Numbered from the stretch's first letter, positions 50,247 through 64,000 are shown. The stretch is 64,000 bases of DNA from Rhynchonema sp. JSB1_4 (GCA_030248065.1 JASAMV010004227.1:1-64000); one strand, 5' to 3'. Numbers and translations are program-made. The notes: a model not told the origin generated them from the sequence alone.

Positions 50247-52802
50247 TAAATTGTGCATAGGCTCCCATAAAAGGTGCGGCTGTTGTTTGATTTGGTATTT
50301 TGACAAAAACTATGTGCGCGATGAACCGTTTATGGCCATTAGATACCCGGATATCAGACCATGTTCGGTATTTAGATGGCCTAAGCAAAACAACTAACAT
50401 CAGCTTCACAGTTGACGCACGATGGGTACCTTTGGGCCAAGCCTTGGATCAAACGTTACTCAATCTCCCGGTACTAGACTAGTTTTAATCGAACCCAGAA
50501 AACACACAACGACAAGCAATTAACGATGCCCGTCATTGCACTAGTGTACCAGCCCGACTCCGAGTTTTTACGACTTTCATTTCGTTTGAAATATTTTAGT
50601 CTAGCAAAAAAACATACGAAAAAATTCGTAAAATGGAGCACCACTGCGTAATTGAGCCGATTACGGAGCTTGAATATGGCACTAACATTCCCGATTTCTG
50701 GTAAAAAGTGACTAGCACCATTTTGCCTGGATTTCGCAGTCGAGCATGATGCGTTTTGCATGGAACACGAATAGAAACATCTATTTGAGCTATTAAAGTA
50801 CCTTGTTAACCCGTGACGAGCTACTGTCGTAATTGTGTCAGAAACAAGCCATAATTATTGCCGTTCTGTGTTCATGGAAAGCCAATCATACGTAACTTTT
50901 TTGCAATATGACATTTAAGCAAATGTTACGCTCCGTTGAAACGGATCAGCTGCTCTTATGCACAATTTTGGCGTATTCCGTGTTCTGTAATAAATGGCCC
51001 ACGTCTATCAAAAGAACGACACTTGTATGTACAGATACTTACAAGTTCCTCTTTCAAAACTTGTGGTAAGCTCTTTCATAAAGGTTACTGTAGCTTTAAT
51101 GTGCACTTCAAGCTTTAGAGCGGCAGTCATTAGTTAACGTTTTAGTGCGGACTTTTTAAACACTGACTTCGATGGTTGAAATACGCATCCAAATTCAAAA
51201 AGCAATGAGCTGAGGCTCTTATTGTTTGACTTTGTTTTGACAACTGCCCATTTGTAATGTGCTTTAATGCCCAATACGGCCGATCCAGCAACGATAACGC
51301 ATGTGCTTAACATTTCAATTTATGTAATACTGTCATTGTACACGTATATAATAATGGATACATGCAAAGCGGAGACGAACAACTAACCTATGTAACTAAA
51401 CAGACGTTAGGTATATGTATGTATACGTACATATATCTCGGACGCGGGATTCGCAATTAAGTCAATCCGCCTGGGCTTGTTGGGTACCAAATCAGGTCAC
51501 GCAGGTCCCAACGTGCACAACAGAATACAATGTCCGTTATGTGTATTGATATGATTGATCCTGGGTTCTAATTATTTTCAATTTTGGCAATGAAGCGAAC
51601 TCAAACCCAGCCTCGGGCCCAGCTGAATCCAGTAACCTCCTACTTTCACGACGAGAAGGCGCTAACAGTTACGCTCACACTCAGAACAACGATATCGAGC
51701 AAAAATTAGCAGCAGTAAACACAACAGTACGGGTAGGCACGATTTGAGATTATGTTTCGCAGGTAAACTTGATGTGAAGTCTATAGATGAGCGTACATAT
51801 GTATGTTCCTGCCACTGGGAACGATATGTATAGCAGCTTGCGCTAAGAAGACCAATCATACCCAATAGCTTTTAGGTACACAACTTTCCCAATGCTGCTC
51901 ACAATAACCCAGCAAAAGCGCACGCAGTTCAGTGTTCATTGAGAAGAAAAATAAATGACGATCAGAGCTGAAATTAAGCGCAAAAAACAAAAACCACACA
52001 CGCACACACAATTGAATAGAGAACTATTGAGAAAGGATACTCGTAATTTAGAGCTGGCGCTTTCCGCCAACCACATAAAAACATCTATTGTGGGCTGGCA
52101 TCGACAGAGATTTTGTATTTTGCAATCAAATCTATTATGATATTAATGAACGGTGATGAACGCGAATGGAATACGGTAACCAAAATAGTATACAGAAAAC
52201 ATAGGTTACGGTAGAAACTTTGCAAGCTCGGCATAGTGCGAATTCAGAGGAGATGGTCCTTAGGTAAAGTTCTCTGGAATAACATTGCATTCCCGAGCAA
52301 TTCACGTCTGCTAAATATGAAAGATGGCCAGACATATAGAAAACCCAGCAACTCAAAAACTTCACTGTACAATACTTAAAGCTTTTTCCAATGCTTATAA
52401 AATTGAGATCTTTCATGATATGCGTGGGATATTAAAGACCTGACACAGAAGCATAGGTATCATATATTTGGCGTAGTTGGTGTCACGAATACGAGCAAAC
52501 AAATCAAAACACCGTTTATGTCTTATGTGCAATAATCTTTGGTATCTCTAGCCGCATGAGATTTCGCAAGCATAAATTGAGACAAAAACAATTCGTCGGA
52601 AAAAAATAGTTTGGCTTCATGGATTGAAAAATTTGACACAAAGAAAGTCCACACGACATTGAAACACGCGCAATAAGTGCCATTGCAAAAAAAAACAAAA
52701 TAGGCCTAAAAAGCACAAAAACAATGTATCACAGAAGGCAGAAACACACATAGACAAACAAGAAAGAAATACACAACAGCAAAAAAATTGCAAGCTGGCA
52801 CA
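50247..52802. other. Intergenic, 3' flank of BarH gene B
   Basis: No convincing gene. AT-rich, with a TATGTATGTATACGTACATA run near 51411-51432 and the motif GGTTACGGTA at 52204. The minus-strand 3' UTR of BarH gene B must lie near its upper end. Confidence 0.45.
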
Positions 52803-55800
52803 CTACTTATCGTCCGCGGTGTCCGTGGTGTCTTTGGGGCTCCGTCGATCCTGAGGGGACGCAGGGGTGGGCTCTGGTTCTTTCGGCGGTTCCGGCGAGC
52901 TCTGATTGCTTAGCGGTGCTGTGGTGGCTGATGTTTCAGTAGCTGACGAGTGTTGTGCGCTGGCACCAATGTCCGTCTGGTTTGTGCCTGGCACGATGGG
53001 CAAGCCCATTGCTTGTGGCAGGGCACCGGCCACCGACGTGGCAGCAGCAGTGCAGTCCAACCCAGCGAACGGGGAAGGCCATAGGGCACGCAACGGGGCA
53101 CCCCCGGGTCCGCTGCTGCACGGGGGAAGACCGCCGACGCCGGAGCCGGGTGGCGCGCCCGGTAGACCCATCGGACCAGCGGCGCCGCCGGCGGCCAGAT
53201 ATGACGCCCAATAGGGATTGCTTCGGAGCAGTTGCTGCACTGCGGCGTAGTTGCCCGCTTCCGCCAGAAGCTCCATGCCGACCGCCGTTTGACGCTTCCA
53301 TTTGGTTCTGAAAGGAAGAGGAGGCAACTTGTCGAATTCGTTGTTTTAGTGAGTTGCATTGTTTATGCAGTTTCTGTGTTCTTTTCTCCTCTGTGCCCGA
53401 ACAAGCAAGTTGTTGCCGCTTATAGTTCCTGGAGTTTTATGAACAACGACATTGTGATTTTCTATCAGTTCCTTGTTTCATTCATCTGTTAATGGACATG
53501 TGGTATACTAGCTTAGGTGTTGTTGACTCATCAATGCAAGTCCGGCTACTAACTGAGCTGATCGCGATCGGATAAAGTTAACGACCCGAGTCTTCGACAG
53601 CAAAAAAGAACAACTTGACTTGTTTTCGCCCGCGCACACTAAATGAGCACGCCTATAAAGCCAAGTCATGCAAGACAAATAAACACCGACTAATTTCTAT
53701 GACTCAAGCGAGCTAATATGTACATATCAATTGTGGTTTTTGAGTTCATGAGCTTTACTACATACATAATAATATGTACAGGATGCTACATATTATAGAG
53801 ACCAATACGTCAAGTTCAGCAGAACAAAACAAAGCGTAAACTAGACGACGGCTTTAGTGTGTCTCAATTTGCGTCAAAGTTCGCTCTGGAACTCTTGCCA
53901 TAAAATGCACCGTTGGGTTTTGTTCTGAGCGAGATCGCTCAAACATTGAGGGCATAAATGAACTCAGCTGTCAGATATGTACCCAACATGTTTGGCTCTT
54001 AAATCATTCCTGGTGACGGGCCATTTAAGCCACTGAGCCAGACTGACTAGTCAACCGCCAGTGGCGTGTAACGGTGTAAATCATTGCGCACGTACAGTAT
54101 ATTACACGTGTCCATGAGCTTTATTAGTTTGTTTGTTTATATCAGTTGCTTGTTTCCCCCTTTGTTCTTGTTATTACGCACCTAAACACCGACGTGAATG
54201 ATGCTGTGAAATGCACCATGATCCAAACACGGGCAAAAATTGATGTATAAGTGTATTGGACTCGACTTGAGTATTGCTTTGGGTTAGCTTCATTTGAAAC
54301 AAAAAAGGTTAAAAAATATGTCGTTCTTTAACTCGAGGAGAACTGAGAAACTTGCGTCAAAATTGCTGACAGAATCCCACTACAGACGAAACGCGAGCAA
54401 ATATAACGGAAAAGAGTCAAAGCCAAAATCCAACGCTCTCACCTCCTATTTTGATACCAGGTCTTGACCTGCGTATCACTGAGATTCAGTCTCTGCGCCA
54501 GCTCCATCCGGTCCTGCACGCTCAGGTACTTCTGCTTCTCGAAACTGTCCTCGAGCTGCTGCAGCTGTTTGTCGGTGAAAATCGTTCGCGCTTTGCGCGG
54601 TTTCTTGCCGCCACTCGAGCCTCCACTTCCGTCCCCATCGTCGTCGTCGTCGGACGCGCCTGAAAAATCAGGGTGGATTCAGGCACCGTCAGGATTTGTT
54701 GAACCCCAAGCTTAATTTCGTGACAATATACCTGGCATAGGCATAAAGTTACAACTCCAATCAATAGCATATGTAGGTACATACTTGCAGTAAGTCTATA
54801 GGTCACAATTGCATAACAATACGAAAAGATAATTAATCCAGCAGCTTATCGTAGCGCAGTACATGTTACCGATGAACCTGCGGGGCAAATGACTCACGAT
54901 TCATAAAAAACAGATTGTATAAACCCATCAATGTACACCAACCTGACTTGTTCATATCAGGCGACTCAAGATGTCGTTTCAAACCATTTACCGGTGTACT
55001 GGTGCAGCGTAGAGCTGAAAATAACAATCAAGTTTATTGTTTTTGTGACACAGTTAAAGACGTCAGCCGACCACAACAGTATGACCCTCAACAGTATGTA
55101 CTACGTGTAGTGAAAGCGCGGTTCACTGTATGGAGCGGGCTGGATCGACGCAATCTATTATTTTCCAATTCCACCCAGACAAAACCAACCTTGCCGCGTG
55201 GCGCAAAAACAAGTGGCCTGTCATCGCACAGCACCAACAATGTTCAATGGCTCTGCGAATGAGTTGGCAATGCCTAAAACATTCATTTAGAATGGCGCCG
55301 CCCCCCCCCGCCCCCAACATCGCTGAATGGGGCCTACTCACAAAAAAAAAAACCACAGAACTAACTCCGGGTGCTGGGGCGGTTACTGTATCTCCCCAAA
55401 TGATAATCCAGCGTGTGTCAGGCGTACAAAATAGCTGAGTTTCCGGACAGCAGGTGATTTTCTAACACGAAGGCGCACAAATAAATTGAGCGGTGTCGAA
55501 CATGGCGATCGGATAGGACCTGCCTTGGTCGCGGTGGCATTTTTGTGCATTAACGACATTTCAAAGTTCACAAAATCCGTTTATTTTGGACCAGCGCAAA
55601 AGTATGTTCCCTGGAGCTAAAATTTAGTTCATTTACCCTGGCCAGCCTATGTATTTACAGCCTACAACTGGCGAATCTCTCAATATTCCTGATTTAAAGA
55701 TTATCGCGCGGCCAACGCAAATCAAATCGATCCGATCATAAAGTTTCGTGCCAGCCTTATTGTGGGCGGATGCGGTGTGGGCGCGCCCACTATTTATGGC

Positions 55801-57106
55801 GCATAGTGTGCCATAAGCTGCCGAACAGCGTAATTTGTTTATGATTGCTGTTGAAAACGAATGCAGGTTGACGATGTTGTTGCTGATTAAAGCATATGAC
55901 GTGTACTAGGTTAATCGCTTGAGGTGGTGCTTAAAAATACTGTTGTATTATTTTGAGGCATAGATTATTTTTGGATCCGACCAGTGCCTGGCGTGGGTGC
56001 GGTGGTATACCTCAAGGCAGTGGTCGTTGTTGTGGGTGGTACACACCTGGTAAGTCACGCAAGGGCGCTCAGATGGAATGCACATGAATGTAATCCAGAT
56101 AGATAGCACAAAACTACTGTGCCTTTTAATGTGATAAAGTTTCGATTGAAATTAATTTGAAGATTGTCCTGCCTATAGGTAAGCCTGGGCCAATGGTTCA
56201 GGAAAGTGAAACACCTACATAGCTGAAGCCTTTGAAGTGCATGCGTTTTGAGTACAAGTCTCTGGATCTGATGTTAACAGGTTACAAAAATACAATAGCG
56301 GTGTGAGAAAACAGTACTCGATGTGCTGTTGTGAAATGTTATGGCTGGGTACCTAATGTTAGTGAGCGATCATGGGCAATGAAAGAAAACTTGGGGTTTC
56401 AATCGAGAAATAATCCACGCACCATCGACCCCATCAGGTCCACTGGCTTCGTGCATTTCCGAATGATCGCCCATTCCCGCAGCAGCTGCCCGTCCCAACA
56501 ATCGATTGCGACTATCGGCCGCTTCGATCAGCGAACTGATCAGAAACGATGATTTGGCTGCCACGGACTCGGCCGCCGTAGCGTTGTCGTCGGTGAGGGC
56601 GCCTTGTGGCGAGGCCTGTTCAATGTTCAGTTAAATGGAGTTTTTAATCCAAGTTCTTGTGGTTGAGCTCACATGCAATTGTAGTTTAGGACTTTGGCTT
56701 AGGCTTTGGCTTAGGTCAAGGTCTGCATACGCACATTTGTAGGCTTTTCACAAGCCTGTGTCGAAAAACTTAAGGTGCAAAAGTAATTTTGTGGACGAAT
56801 GAGCGTTTTACCGTACACAAGCATGGTAAGCAGCCACGCGACGATACAAAAAGCAGTATGTGCCCAAACCTGAGTGGGTCCACCAGGCTTGGCGCCGATG
56901 CTCAGATCGGTGGCCTGTTGCAGCTGCGCGTTGGCGACCGCCGCTTGTGACGCGGCTGCTGCGGCCAGAAGGGGCCACGGGATGGAATTGGCCGCACCGG
57001 ACGCGGGCGATCCACCGAGTCCGGCGGGGTTGGCGAATGGGGAAGCCCCGGGAAGCATGAATGGGGGGAAGAAGCTGAACGGATTGGCACGGCTCGGGTC
57101 GAGCAT
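52803..57106 (-). CDS. BarH: BarH-class homeobox transcription factor B
   Basis: Paralogue of the gene at 44621-46008; 383 residues. Exons (minus, 5' to 3'): 56870-57106, 56423-56615, 54443-54659 and 52803-53307; phases 0, 1 and 2 close exactly. Residues 1-79 are Pro/Ala-rich ([13 protein letters not shown]...). An FIL motif SSFLISSLI is at 101-109. A run of acidic and Gly/Ser residues precedes the homeodomain, about 164-223, with [14 protein letters not shown] and [16 protein letters not shown]. The segment right after the homeodomain, [14 protein letters not shown], is the conserved BarH extension. The C-terminal 130 residues are Gly/Pro/Ser-rich and end TDTADDK. Only one intron interrupts the homeobox, at Arg53 in the same position and phase as in the paralogue; the intron at 14/15 is absent. 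Intron 2 contains a MITE (55132-55342). Confidence 0.93.
55132..55342. mobile_element. MITE, diverged relative of 37316-37623
   Basis: Shares GGAGCGGGCTGG, GGCCTGTCATCGCACA, AACAATGTTCAATGGCTCTG, CATTCATTTAGAATGGCG and CATCGCTGAATGGGGC with 37316-37623. The outer terminal repeat is lost. It is in the intron between BarH B exons 2 and 3. Confidence 0.75.
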
Positions 57107-57240
57107 CGTCGTGATTGGGGATCGGAATTGAATTTGGAATCAAACTCGATCGAATTATCGAAGTCTGGAATTATGAAATTGGTTGTATCAATCGGTCGGC
57201 ATCTAACCGTGAGATAATCACGGATTTCTGAAGAATTCTT

Positions 57241-57262
57241 CAACAACAACAACAACAACAAC
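57241..57262. repeat. (CAA)n microsatellite
   Basis: Seven CAA trinucleotides 135 bp upstream of the BarH B start codon, thus in its 5' UTR or promoter. Confidence 0.9.
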
Positions 57263-60200
57263 GCAACAATAAAAATAGCAAAAGTAATCAGTAAATAAAT
57301 CTCAAATGCTCGCCCTCCCTCTCTCTCTCTGGTTAATTCGCGTAAGCACAGCGAGGTTATTAGCGAACGACAATTGACTGATCGAAAGGATAATCGGTGG
57401 GTGTGTTAAAGTTTATGGGAGGATATTGCCGATCTTCAGGGTCACAAATGCGTGCGTTTTAAATCCACAAGTGAACATTAAAAACGGACAATAGGATCGT
57501 TGCTCGAGTTGAAAACAATGCACACTCTTCTCATTATGTGACTTCCGCAAAACATCTATACCGATGGCATGGGGATGTTGTCGCGCACTGCAAGCCACGC
57601 GACCGATCATCATAATGTATAATTGGATAGGCAATCAAGGTTAAACTCGCTACGAAAGTAATTTGCCCTTAAATTCATGGTCGAAAACGGCGCCCCGCGT
57701 ATAGTGATGCTGTTCAATTAGTCAGAGTGATTTTCGGATGCCTATATCATCCCCAGGCCGCGATCTTATGAGCAAAAACAAGACTCGAAATGTCTGTAAA
57801 AAAGCGGAAACTCACTAAAATGCACAATTTCTACGTTGTCATGTAGTTTGCTTTGAATATAATGCAATTTTTGCATAATCAAGAGAGTGCACAGATGCAA
57901 AATAATGCCGGAATCAAAGGCAAGGCAACTCATTTGTCCAAAACTCCGCCCACTATCGCTGATTGGCTGATCGGTCGCCGGTATGTGGACAATGTGTGTT
58001 CAATTGGCAGAGCAAGCGTTTAACTGACATGCACTTGACTTATTGTTTAAACAGACAAATATTAGTTTAAAGCAAACTGTTTGCTTGCAACTTTGGCAGA
58101 TCAGAGAGAAGATCTGGAATTATCACTATAACCACAGAAGAAGGTGCCGCCTAGCGGAAAAACATCTACCAGAGCTTAAAGGAACTGGTGGCTCAAAACA
58201 CGGAGCCGGAAACAGCTATTTGCTTTCGAAATTCAAGCGTCTCCTAAAAAGCTAGGAGCACTGAAACGCTTCCGAAAGCCAATTGACTTCAAACAGCAGG
58301 TGTGTGTAAGTAATTACAGCACTACCATGCGCTTGATTCACACAACACACGGGGTCGCCGTGTGTATTTTTTGAACGGCGGTCGCCGCCCCGAGAAAATA
58401 GATTGGAAATAAGATAAAAAGGCTAATCGAAATAGATCTAGAGGGATACAATGATTGTATATTTCCTGCGTCGAACAGAGAGATCAGAGGGCCAGGTTAA
58501 TGTCGTAAAAAACGACAAGCATCTAAATTGTGGTTTTATATTCCTGCTGCTATCTCTTAATGTGAGCTTTAAAGCACGCGAGAGACATGGTAAAGCGGTA
58601 GCATTTTCAGGTCTTTACATTACGCGGTCACAATATCACATTGGAGGGCTCGATGTCTGCTAACAGGTGGTGAGCGCGCGCGTGCCTGGATATGGTTCAA
58701 CTCCCAATGGACCAAAGGGCATATACCGTAACATGGTCGCTTGCGGGTCAGCCAAGGAGTGTCTTTAAAGCACAGACGCGTGACATAACGCCACTTTTTA
58801 TGTCCATGATGTGACGTGGTCACAATTAGAGCACGGCTAAGTGACGCGTTAAAGCCAATTCTCGGCAATGGACGCAGGCCAATTTTCGGACCCCTCAATG
58901 CCCCGACAAAGGGAGTGACCCATTAAGGAGGTTCATGAACATGGAGGCAAAAGTTCACATAATTATTGTGACTACTACTGTTACTCCACTAACGAGTGGC
59001 TATTTGAGCTCAGGCGTAAATCGCATTTTAGCGCGGGATTTCCTTTTCTTTTCATTGAATTTCCTCGTTTTTGTGCGGCGAACAACAAAAGAAACAACAC
59101 CGGAGAACATGTTCAGTTACGCATGCGTGGGCCATACTGAGTTCCCTAATTGTTTATTTTATCGAAAATTTGCCGGCCCATTCACAAATAGTTGACCTGT
59201 TGGAACGCTAAAGCACATGTACATATGTAATTATCACGTCTAGCTCACTTTGTTCCCTGAACAAAAACAATAGTTTTCTCTTTTATAATGTTCTTCAAGG
59301 TGCGAAGCGTTGATTGCTCTTTGGGTTACGGTAGCTGGGTGCTTTAACGCATTATTATTCACGGATGCAAAAAGTGGCAGCGTTTTGAGTGCAAAATTGA
59401 AACACTTCGCGTGCAGGCGGGCAGAAAATTGGCCGCTTTTTATGTGGATCGACAAACAAACACACAACGTCACCTAGAATAATAAATAGTGTGATAAGAG
59501 TTATTAAAGAACTGGAGATACGAAATCATAACCCGACTTGACTGAAAAATATCCATACTTCCCTATTTAACGCACATTATTAAGTATATTGGAGACATTA
59601 TTTTCCCCATGTTATCCATGCATCCTTAAGCCCGCATATAGACAATTCACACAACACAACCTTTAAAAACACTAATTCGCGCGTTCTAGAGTTCGTGCTA
59701 TTATTTATCGCGTCAACTAATGATATCTCGTTTCAAATGCCAAAAATAATTCGCACGAACAAAATTACAATAGTCACAATCACAAAACATGCCCACACAT
59801 ATATGTACGTGTGGGTTGGGTAGGTAAATTGACTCAAATGAGTTCAATTTCAATGTTCACATGATCTGGAGACCATGAAGGGTAATAAACACGCTTTTCG
59901 ACGTTCGTGTTGATTATGTTGGTTATGATCGCTCTGTTTTGTCACATATTGGGTGGTTAATGGGCTCGTGGTTACGATTAGTCCGCATTCAAGAAACAAC
60001 TCGGCTCAGACTGCTGGATTTGGAAGCGCAACAAGTTCCGAAGTGCGGGCGGATACGTCAACCCATGAGATCCTTAGCACATAGAGAGAAAGACTCGGGC
60101 AATCAACAAACCAAAGCAAAGCAACAGAAAATTGCTACCTCCGCGTGCGATGTTGCCCGCAATCATCTCACTAAATGCACAACAATGCGCACTCTTGGGT

Positions 60201-63200
60201 ACTGTACTCGTATCCCTGCATAAAGGGTGCGCCCATTTCCATTAAAGGGTGTGCCCAACTACACATTAGCGTTTGGTTCAAAAAGTGCTGGGACTGGTCT
60301 CTGAGAACGGAAACAGTCTTTTCGTCGTCTATTGAATCAAAACTACTAAAAGAATTCGCTGCTGACAACAATATATAATAGCAACAACCAACAATAATAA
60401 TATAATGCGCGATAAGATGCGCCTTATAGGTCCCGTACTACCTAGTCAAGGACAGTGCGTGAGTCAATTATAGGTAGACATAGACAACCAGCGGAAGTTC
60501 ATCCAATGAAAAAATCGCATCGAAAAAGAAAATGGCAGTTGAATTGGACTTTGCCTGGGCCTCAAGGTGAAGGCGCGTCCTGAGAACCACTATAGTGGTG
60601 ATGTTGTGTTAATAGTATGACAACCTTGCCGTCAAGGAACAGGCAACAAGTCCAACCTTGCCTTATATGCCTCTGTTTCCAACCGTATAATTGTCTATAA
60701 TGACACAGTTTTACCGCATTTGGCAGCAGTCATCTTAAAGATGGCACGATACGCATCATGAGAACAGACCTCGCCCCCGACGCTCTGTGTACGCATTGAG
60801 GGTCCATGATGTGGTGAAGGTCGTTTTGCTCATACTTTTAATGCGACCACTATCCCCCTTTAATGCGCACCTTTGTTGCGCTTATCACACGCTCGTGTGC
60901 ATGAGAGAGGGAGAGAACGCACGGCGACTTATTACCACCGGATATGATTTTTCAAGGGTACTGCATGTGTTGGCGCACAACTAAAGGGGTTGTGGTTGAC
61001 GGATGCTGTTGGTACAGTAACTTCGTGAGGTACTGTAATTGTACTGCTTTAGCGCTAAACGCCCCATCAACAAAGAAATTTCGCGAAAACTTATATTAAC
61101 AGAAACTTATGATATGAACATAACTCAACGTCGATTAGGTCTACGCTCCTCGCGCGCAGCGCGGTTTTTGTCAAATTTTCCAGCAACAGCCTAAACTCAC
61201 GTTTGATTATGGGCTTGTGAAAATAGTGCATGTCTACGGCCGGGGAGAAAATTGACTCGCTTCTTTTTATTGTATGTGATAAGCAGAAAAAGACGAGTTC
61301 TTTACCAACAATAATATAATAATGGACCAATAGAGTTTATTATATGATGCCTGATTGGTCTTGATGTGTTTGAAAGCACGCACAAAAAGCTCCACATGTG
61401 AATTTCTTGCCATTTTTGTATGATTATTGTGTGCGACTCACTTCTGCATGTTTCCATTGTAAATGGGCGCGAGGTTTTCGAACCATCAGAGAAACATCGA
61501 TACAAAAATAGTCCACCGTAACCCCTGGACCACTTTATTTCGGCTAAGAGCTGTAAATTTGCATTTGTGTTCAATTACAGTTGAGGCGCGGGAAAGGGTG
61601 GGAGTATCAAACACGAAATAGGACCCGAAATACCGATGTATACGACACTCGACGGCGAATTAGGAACAATTTTCGCGCCCGCGCTAGCCCGCGATAATGG
61701 TGTTGATGTCACTCTGGAGGAACCATTTGGTAGCGATTGCACTTCACGGTGCAATGGGTAGGTATGGGACCAAAAAGCGAAGGAAAAAGCTCGGTGAGAA
61801 ACAAATTAAGCAAAATTTGGAATATTGTGCTGGGAAAGGCTTTGCAGAACAAAGATAAGCGCGCACTCATCAGTGGTTGTGGGCATGGCTGCCACTTGCC
61901 TTGATCCTGAGGTTGTTCACAATCAACGAACGCTTAATATAATACATATGTACGTAGCTCATGTAAATTGCTGCAGCGAGCTCGCGGCACTGATTTGTTC
62001 TGATCAAACCGTGCTGCAACATGAAGCTAAGCTGGCTGGGTTTGACTTCATAAACTTTATTCCACAACAGTGGATCTTACAACGTCTCACTGTCCAGCTA
62101 AAATATGAGGACTAAAGGTGGAGTTATACTTATCCTCATGTGGACATTTTGTCCGCATGGACAAATCATTGTTCCGGTCGTATTTTGTCAATTGTTGAAA
62201 CTTCACCTTTGATCAGCACACTAGTTGTTCCCCCAAACCTGCTGAACACCAGTTACGATTTTCGAAGCTCTTGCTCCAACCAATCGCAAAATATAATCAA
62301 TACGAAGTTTTATCCATGTGGACAAAATGTCCAGATGAGGACAAGTATAACTCCACCTTAACTGAGCAGTTCTCATTGCTTTTTTCTGCTATCGAATTCC
62401 AACCCTACGGTCGCTTGCTAAAAGCACTGCTTATCATGATATTGCGTGTTTAGGCATTGTTTGGCTTGGCGGCCTGGCTGGTCTATAGTCCTCTCTGACT
62501 GGGGTGCGGGCTTTACGCGATTAGCGTCAGTCAGCTTTTAGCCGTGTCCGTGTTTGATGCAATTACATGTGAATAAAAGGCCCAACATTGCGTTTGCGTG
62601 CCTTCCCATCTTGCTCGTCCACGTACGTAACCGAAAGCAGGAGCAAAATGTGCAGCGCGATAAGTGCGCTTTAATAGAGACAAATGGAAGCGCTTTTCGC
62701 GTCGTCAGATTATGCTGCGGGTGCGGCCAGAGAAAATTAGATCAAATTAGCCGCGCGCTGATAGCTTTAAGACGCGAAAATCGCGCACATTAGCGGGACA
62801 GATAGACACACAGGGCAATTAGAGGGTTACGGTAGGCTGTAAGATGGGAAAAGGTTGTGTTGACAAACAGCTTCACTGGAAAAGCCAAAAATCCAGTAAA
62901 GTAACGAATAATTGACAAACGTGGGTCAATGCAATGTGCATTGTCGGTGTTTATGAAACAAAATGGAAGCCAGCACTAATCGCTTTGAGGATGACACAAT
63001 AACGTTCGTGTCAGGACACAATGGTTCAGTTGTAAAAAAATATGGTCCAAAAAATGGGCCAACGAACAAAACAGTAAACAATTGACAGATATTACCGTAG
63101 TCCGTCACACGTCTATGAGACCAACAAATGCCAAGCGAGAAAATTACCGTCGTCTTACGGTAATTATGGTTGTAAAGTGTGTGCACTGGAAGGTTAGTGG

Positions 63201-64000
63201 GTGGAGGGATTCACTATCGGAATAATCACGTTCAACGCGTCTGGTTGTCCGGGGTTTTTAGGATACTAATTGAGAACTGTGTGTCAATGCATACTCCGTT
63301 TACCACATCTGTACCCATAGGTAAGTCACACTCAGGATAAGCACCTTATAATGGCCGATATCTGAGTAAATTGACGGTTTTTAACGCGATACGGGCGTAT
63401 GCAAGCAGATGATTATGGGGAGTTATTGTTGAGACGAAGAGCGTGACACAAAACTTGGTGCACATGTGGGCCGGATTTACGGAAATTATAAGTAAAATAA
63501 GAGTTTTTTTCATTTTTAGCTTAGTGGTTGTTTATTACATGGATTCTGTAACCGAAGTAACACTTTTCCCAAACCAAGCCATGATACAAATCCACAACGT
63601 AACTCATTGGCTCCAACAAATCACGCACCAAATACTGCAATCGGCCATATTTTCCGGTCTATTACAATGACTTTTCTCTCTCATGTTCTCAGGTTATTAT
63701 TAGAGTGTTTTCATTATATGTAGTATTGTATTGAAAAGAAAAACAATATAGCGATATACAAAGCCACGCACAAAAATTGATATGAATAGAGAAAATGGGA
63801 TATGGGGTCCGACCAAAATATCGGGTGTCAACGCAAGGTACTCTTTCGACATAACTCGTATTGCATTGACGGTCACCCTTAAAAATGCGGTACCCAACTA
63901 ACCACAATCTTCGGGGTCCAATTATGGGTGCACGGATAGAGTCGATCCAATTATCGTTGTGTTTTCGACTTAAGTGACCTTTGGACCTTTATTGTTGCTT
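57263..64000. other. Non-coding flank upstream of BarH gene B
   Basis: No supported gene on either strand. It holds a MITE at 62116-62358, GGGTTACGGTA motifs at 59323 and 62824 and a related motif at 61515, a perfect short palindrome ATTACCGT/ACGGTAAT near 63145-63165, and several ACATATGTAC-like words. Probably regulatory or intergenic DNA (inference). Confidence 0.45.
62116..62358. mobile_element. MITE with TAA target duplication
   Basis: Ends AGGTGGAGTTATACTTATCC and complement (GGACAAGTATAACTCCACCT), then CTCATGTGGACATTTTGTCC paired with its near-complement. It is flanked by TAA (62113-62115 and 62359-62361), a 3-bp duplication. 243 bp, no coding. Confidence 0.85.

Noticed and set aside
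58640..58730. Possible tRNA-like B box (GGTTCAACTCCC)
   Set aside because: No matching A box, acceptor stem or anticodon arm can be built around it.

Overview
This window is eukaryotic and most likely from a nematode. Genes are split by short GT-AG introns, several only 60-80 bp long. The proteins are animal-type: BarH homeodomain, SUMO, astacin/thrombospondin, C-type lectin/sushi and Ly6. The only telomere-like repeat present is TTAGGC, the nematode unit. No bacterial operons, tRNA or rRNA genes, or complete transposases were found. Exon coordinates come from manual splice-site and reading-phase matching, so gene structures are models. Four multi-exon models close exactly in phase from start to stop (the Ly6, astacin, acidic-peptide and SUMO genes), as do both BarH genes.

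Layout. 1-5.2 kb: repeats only (a MITE, a GC-rich tandem array, a 2-kb foldback transposon with an 8-bp target duplication, a 20-bp-unit satellite, a decayed hAT copy). 5.6-9.3 kb (+): C-type lectin/sushi membrane receptor, 5' incomplete. 10.6-16.0 kb (-): secreted two-domain Ly6 protein, probably GPI anchored, with a hAT element in one intron. 16.8-19.8 kb (-): a 714-residue secreted protein joining an astacin protease, two TSP1 repeats and a kelch propeller, the most unusual gene here. 20.5-22.8 kb: back-to-back palindromic TTAA elements and a 79-bp tandem repeat. 22.9-23.7 kb (+): small secreted acidic repeat peptide. 24-32 kb: a nested transposon island with long G/C runs. 32.3-34.7 kb (+): SUMO, with transposons and TTAGGC repeats in intron 1. 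34.7-44.6 kb: non-coding, including a second foldback element carrying a nested MITE. 44.6-46.0 kb (+) and 52.8-57.1 kb (-): two BarH-class homeobox genes tail to tail, separated by a nested transposon stack. 57.1-64 kb: non-coding flank of the second BarH gene.

The genes fall into extracellular/cell-surface proteins on the left (lectin receptor, Ly6 protein, protease, acidic peptide) and nuclear regulators on the right (SUMO, BarH pair). I see no evidence that they form one pathway. The BarH pair is a real local paralogue cluster. Transposons are mostly non-autonomous, palindromic and nested, and target duplications of 8 bp, TTAA, TA or TAA can be read directly for many of them.
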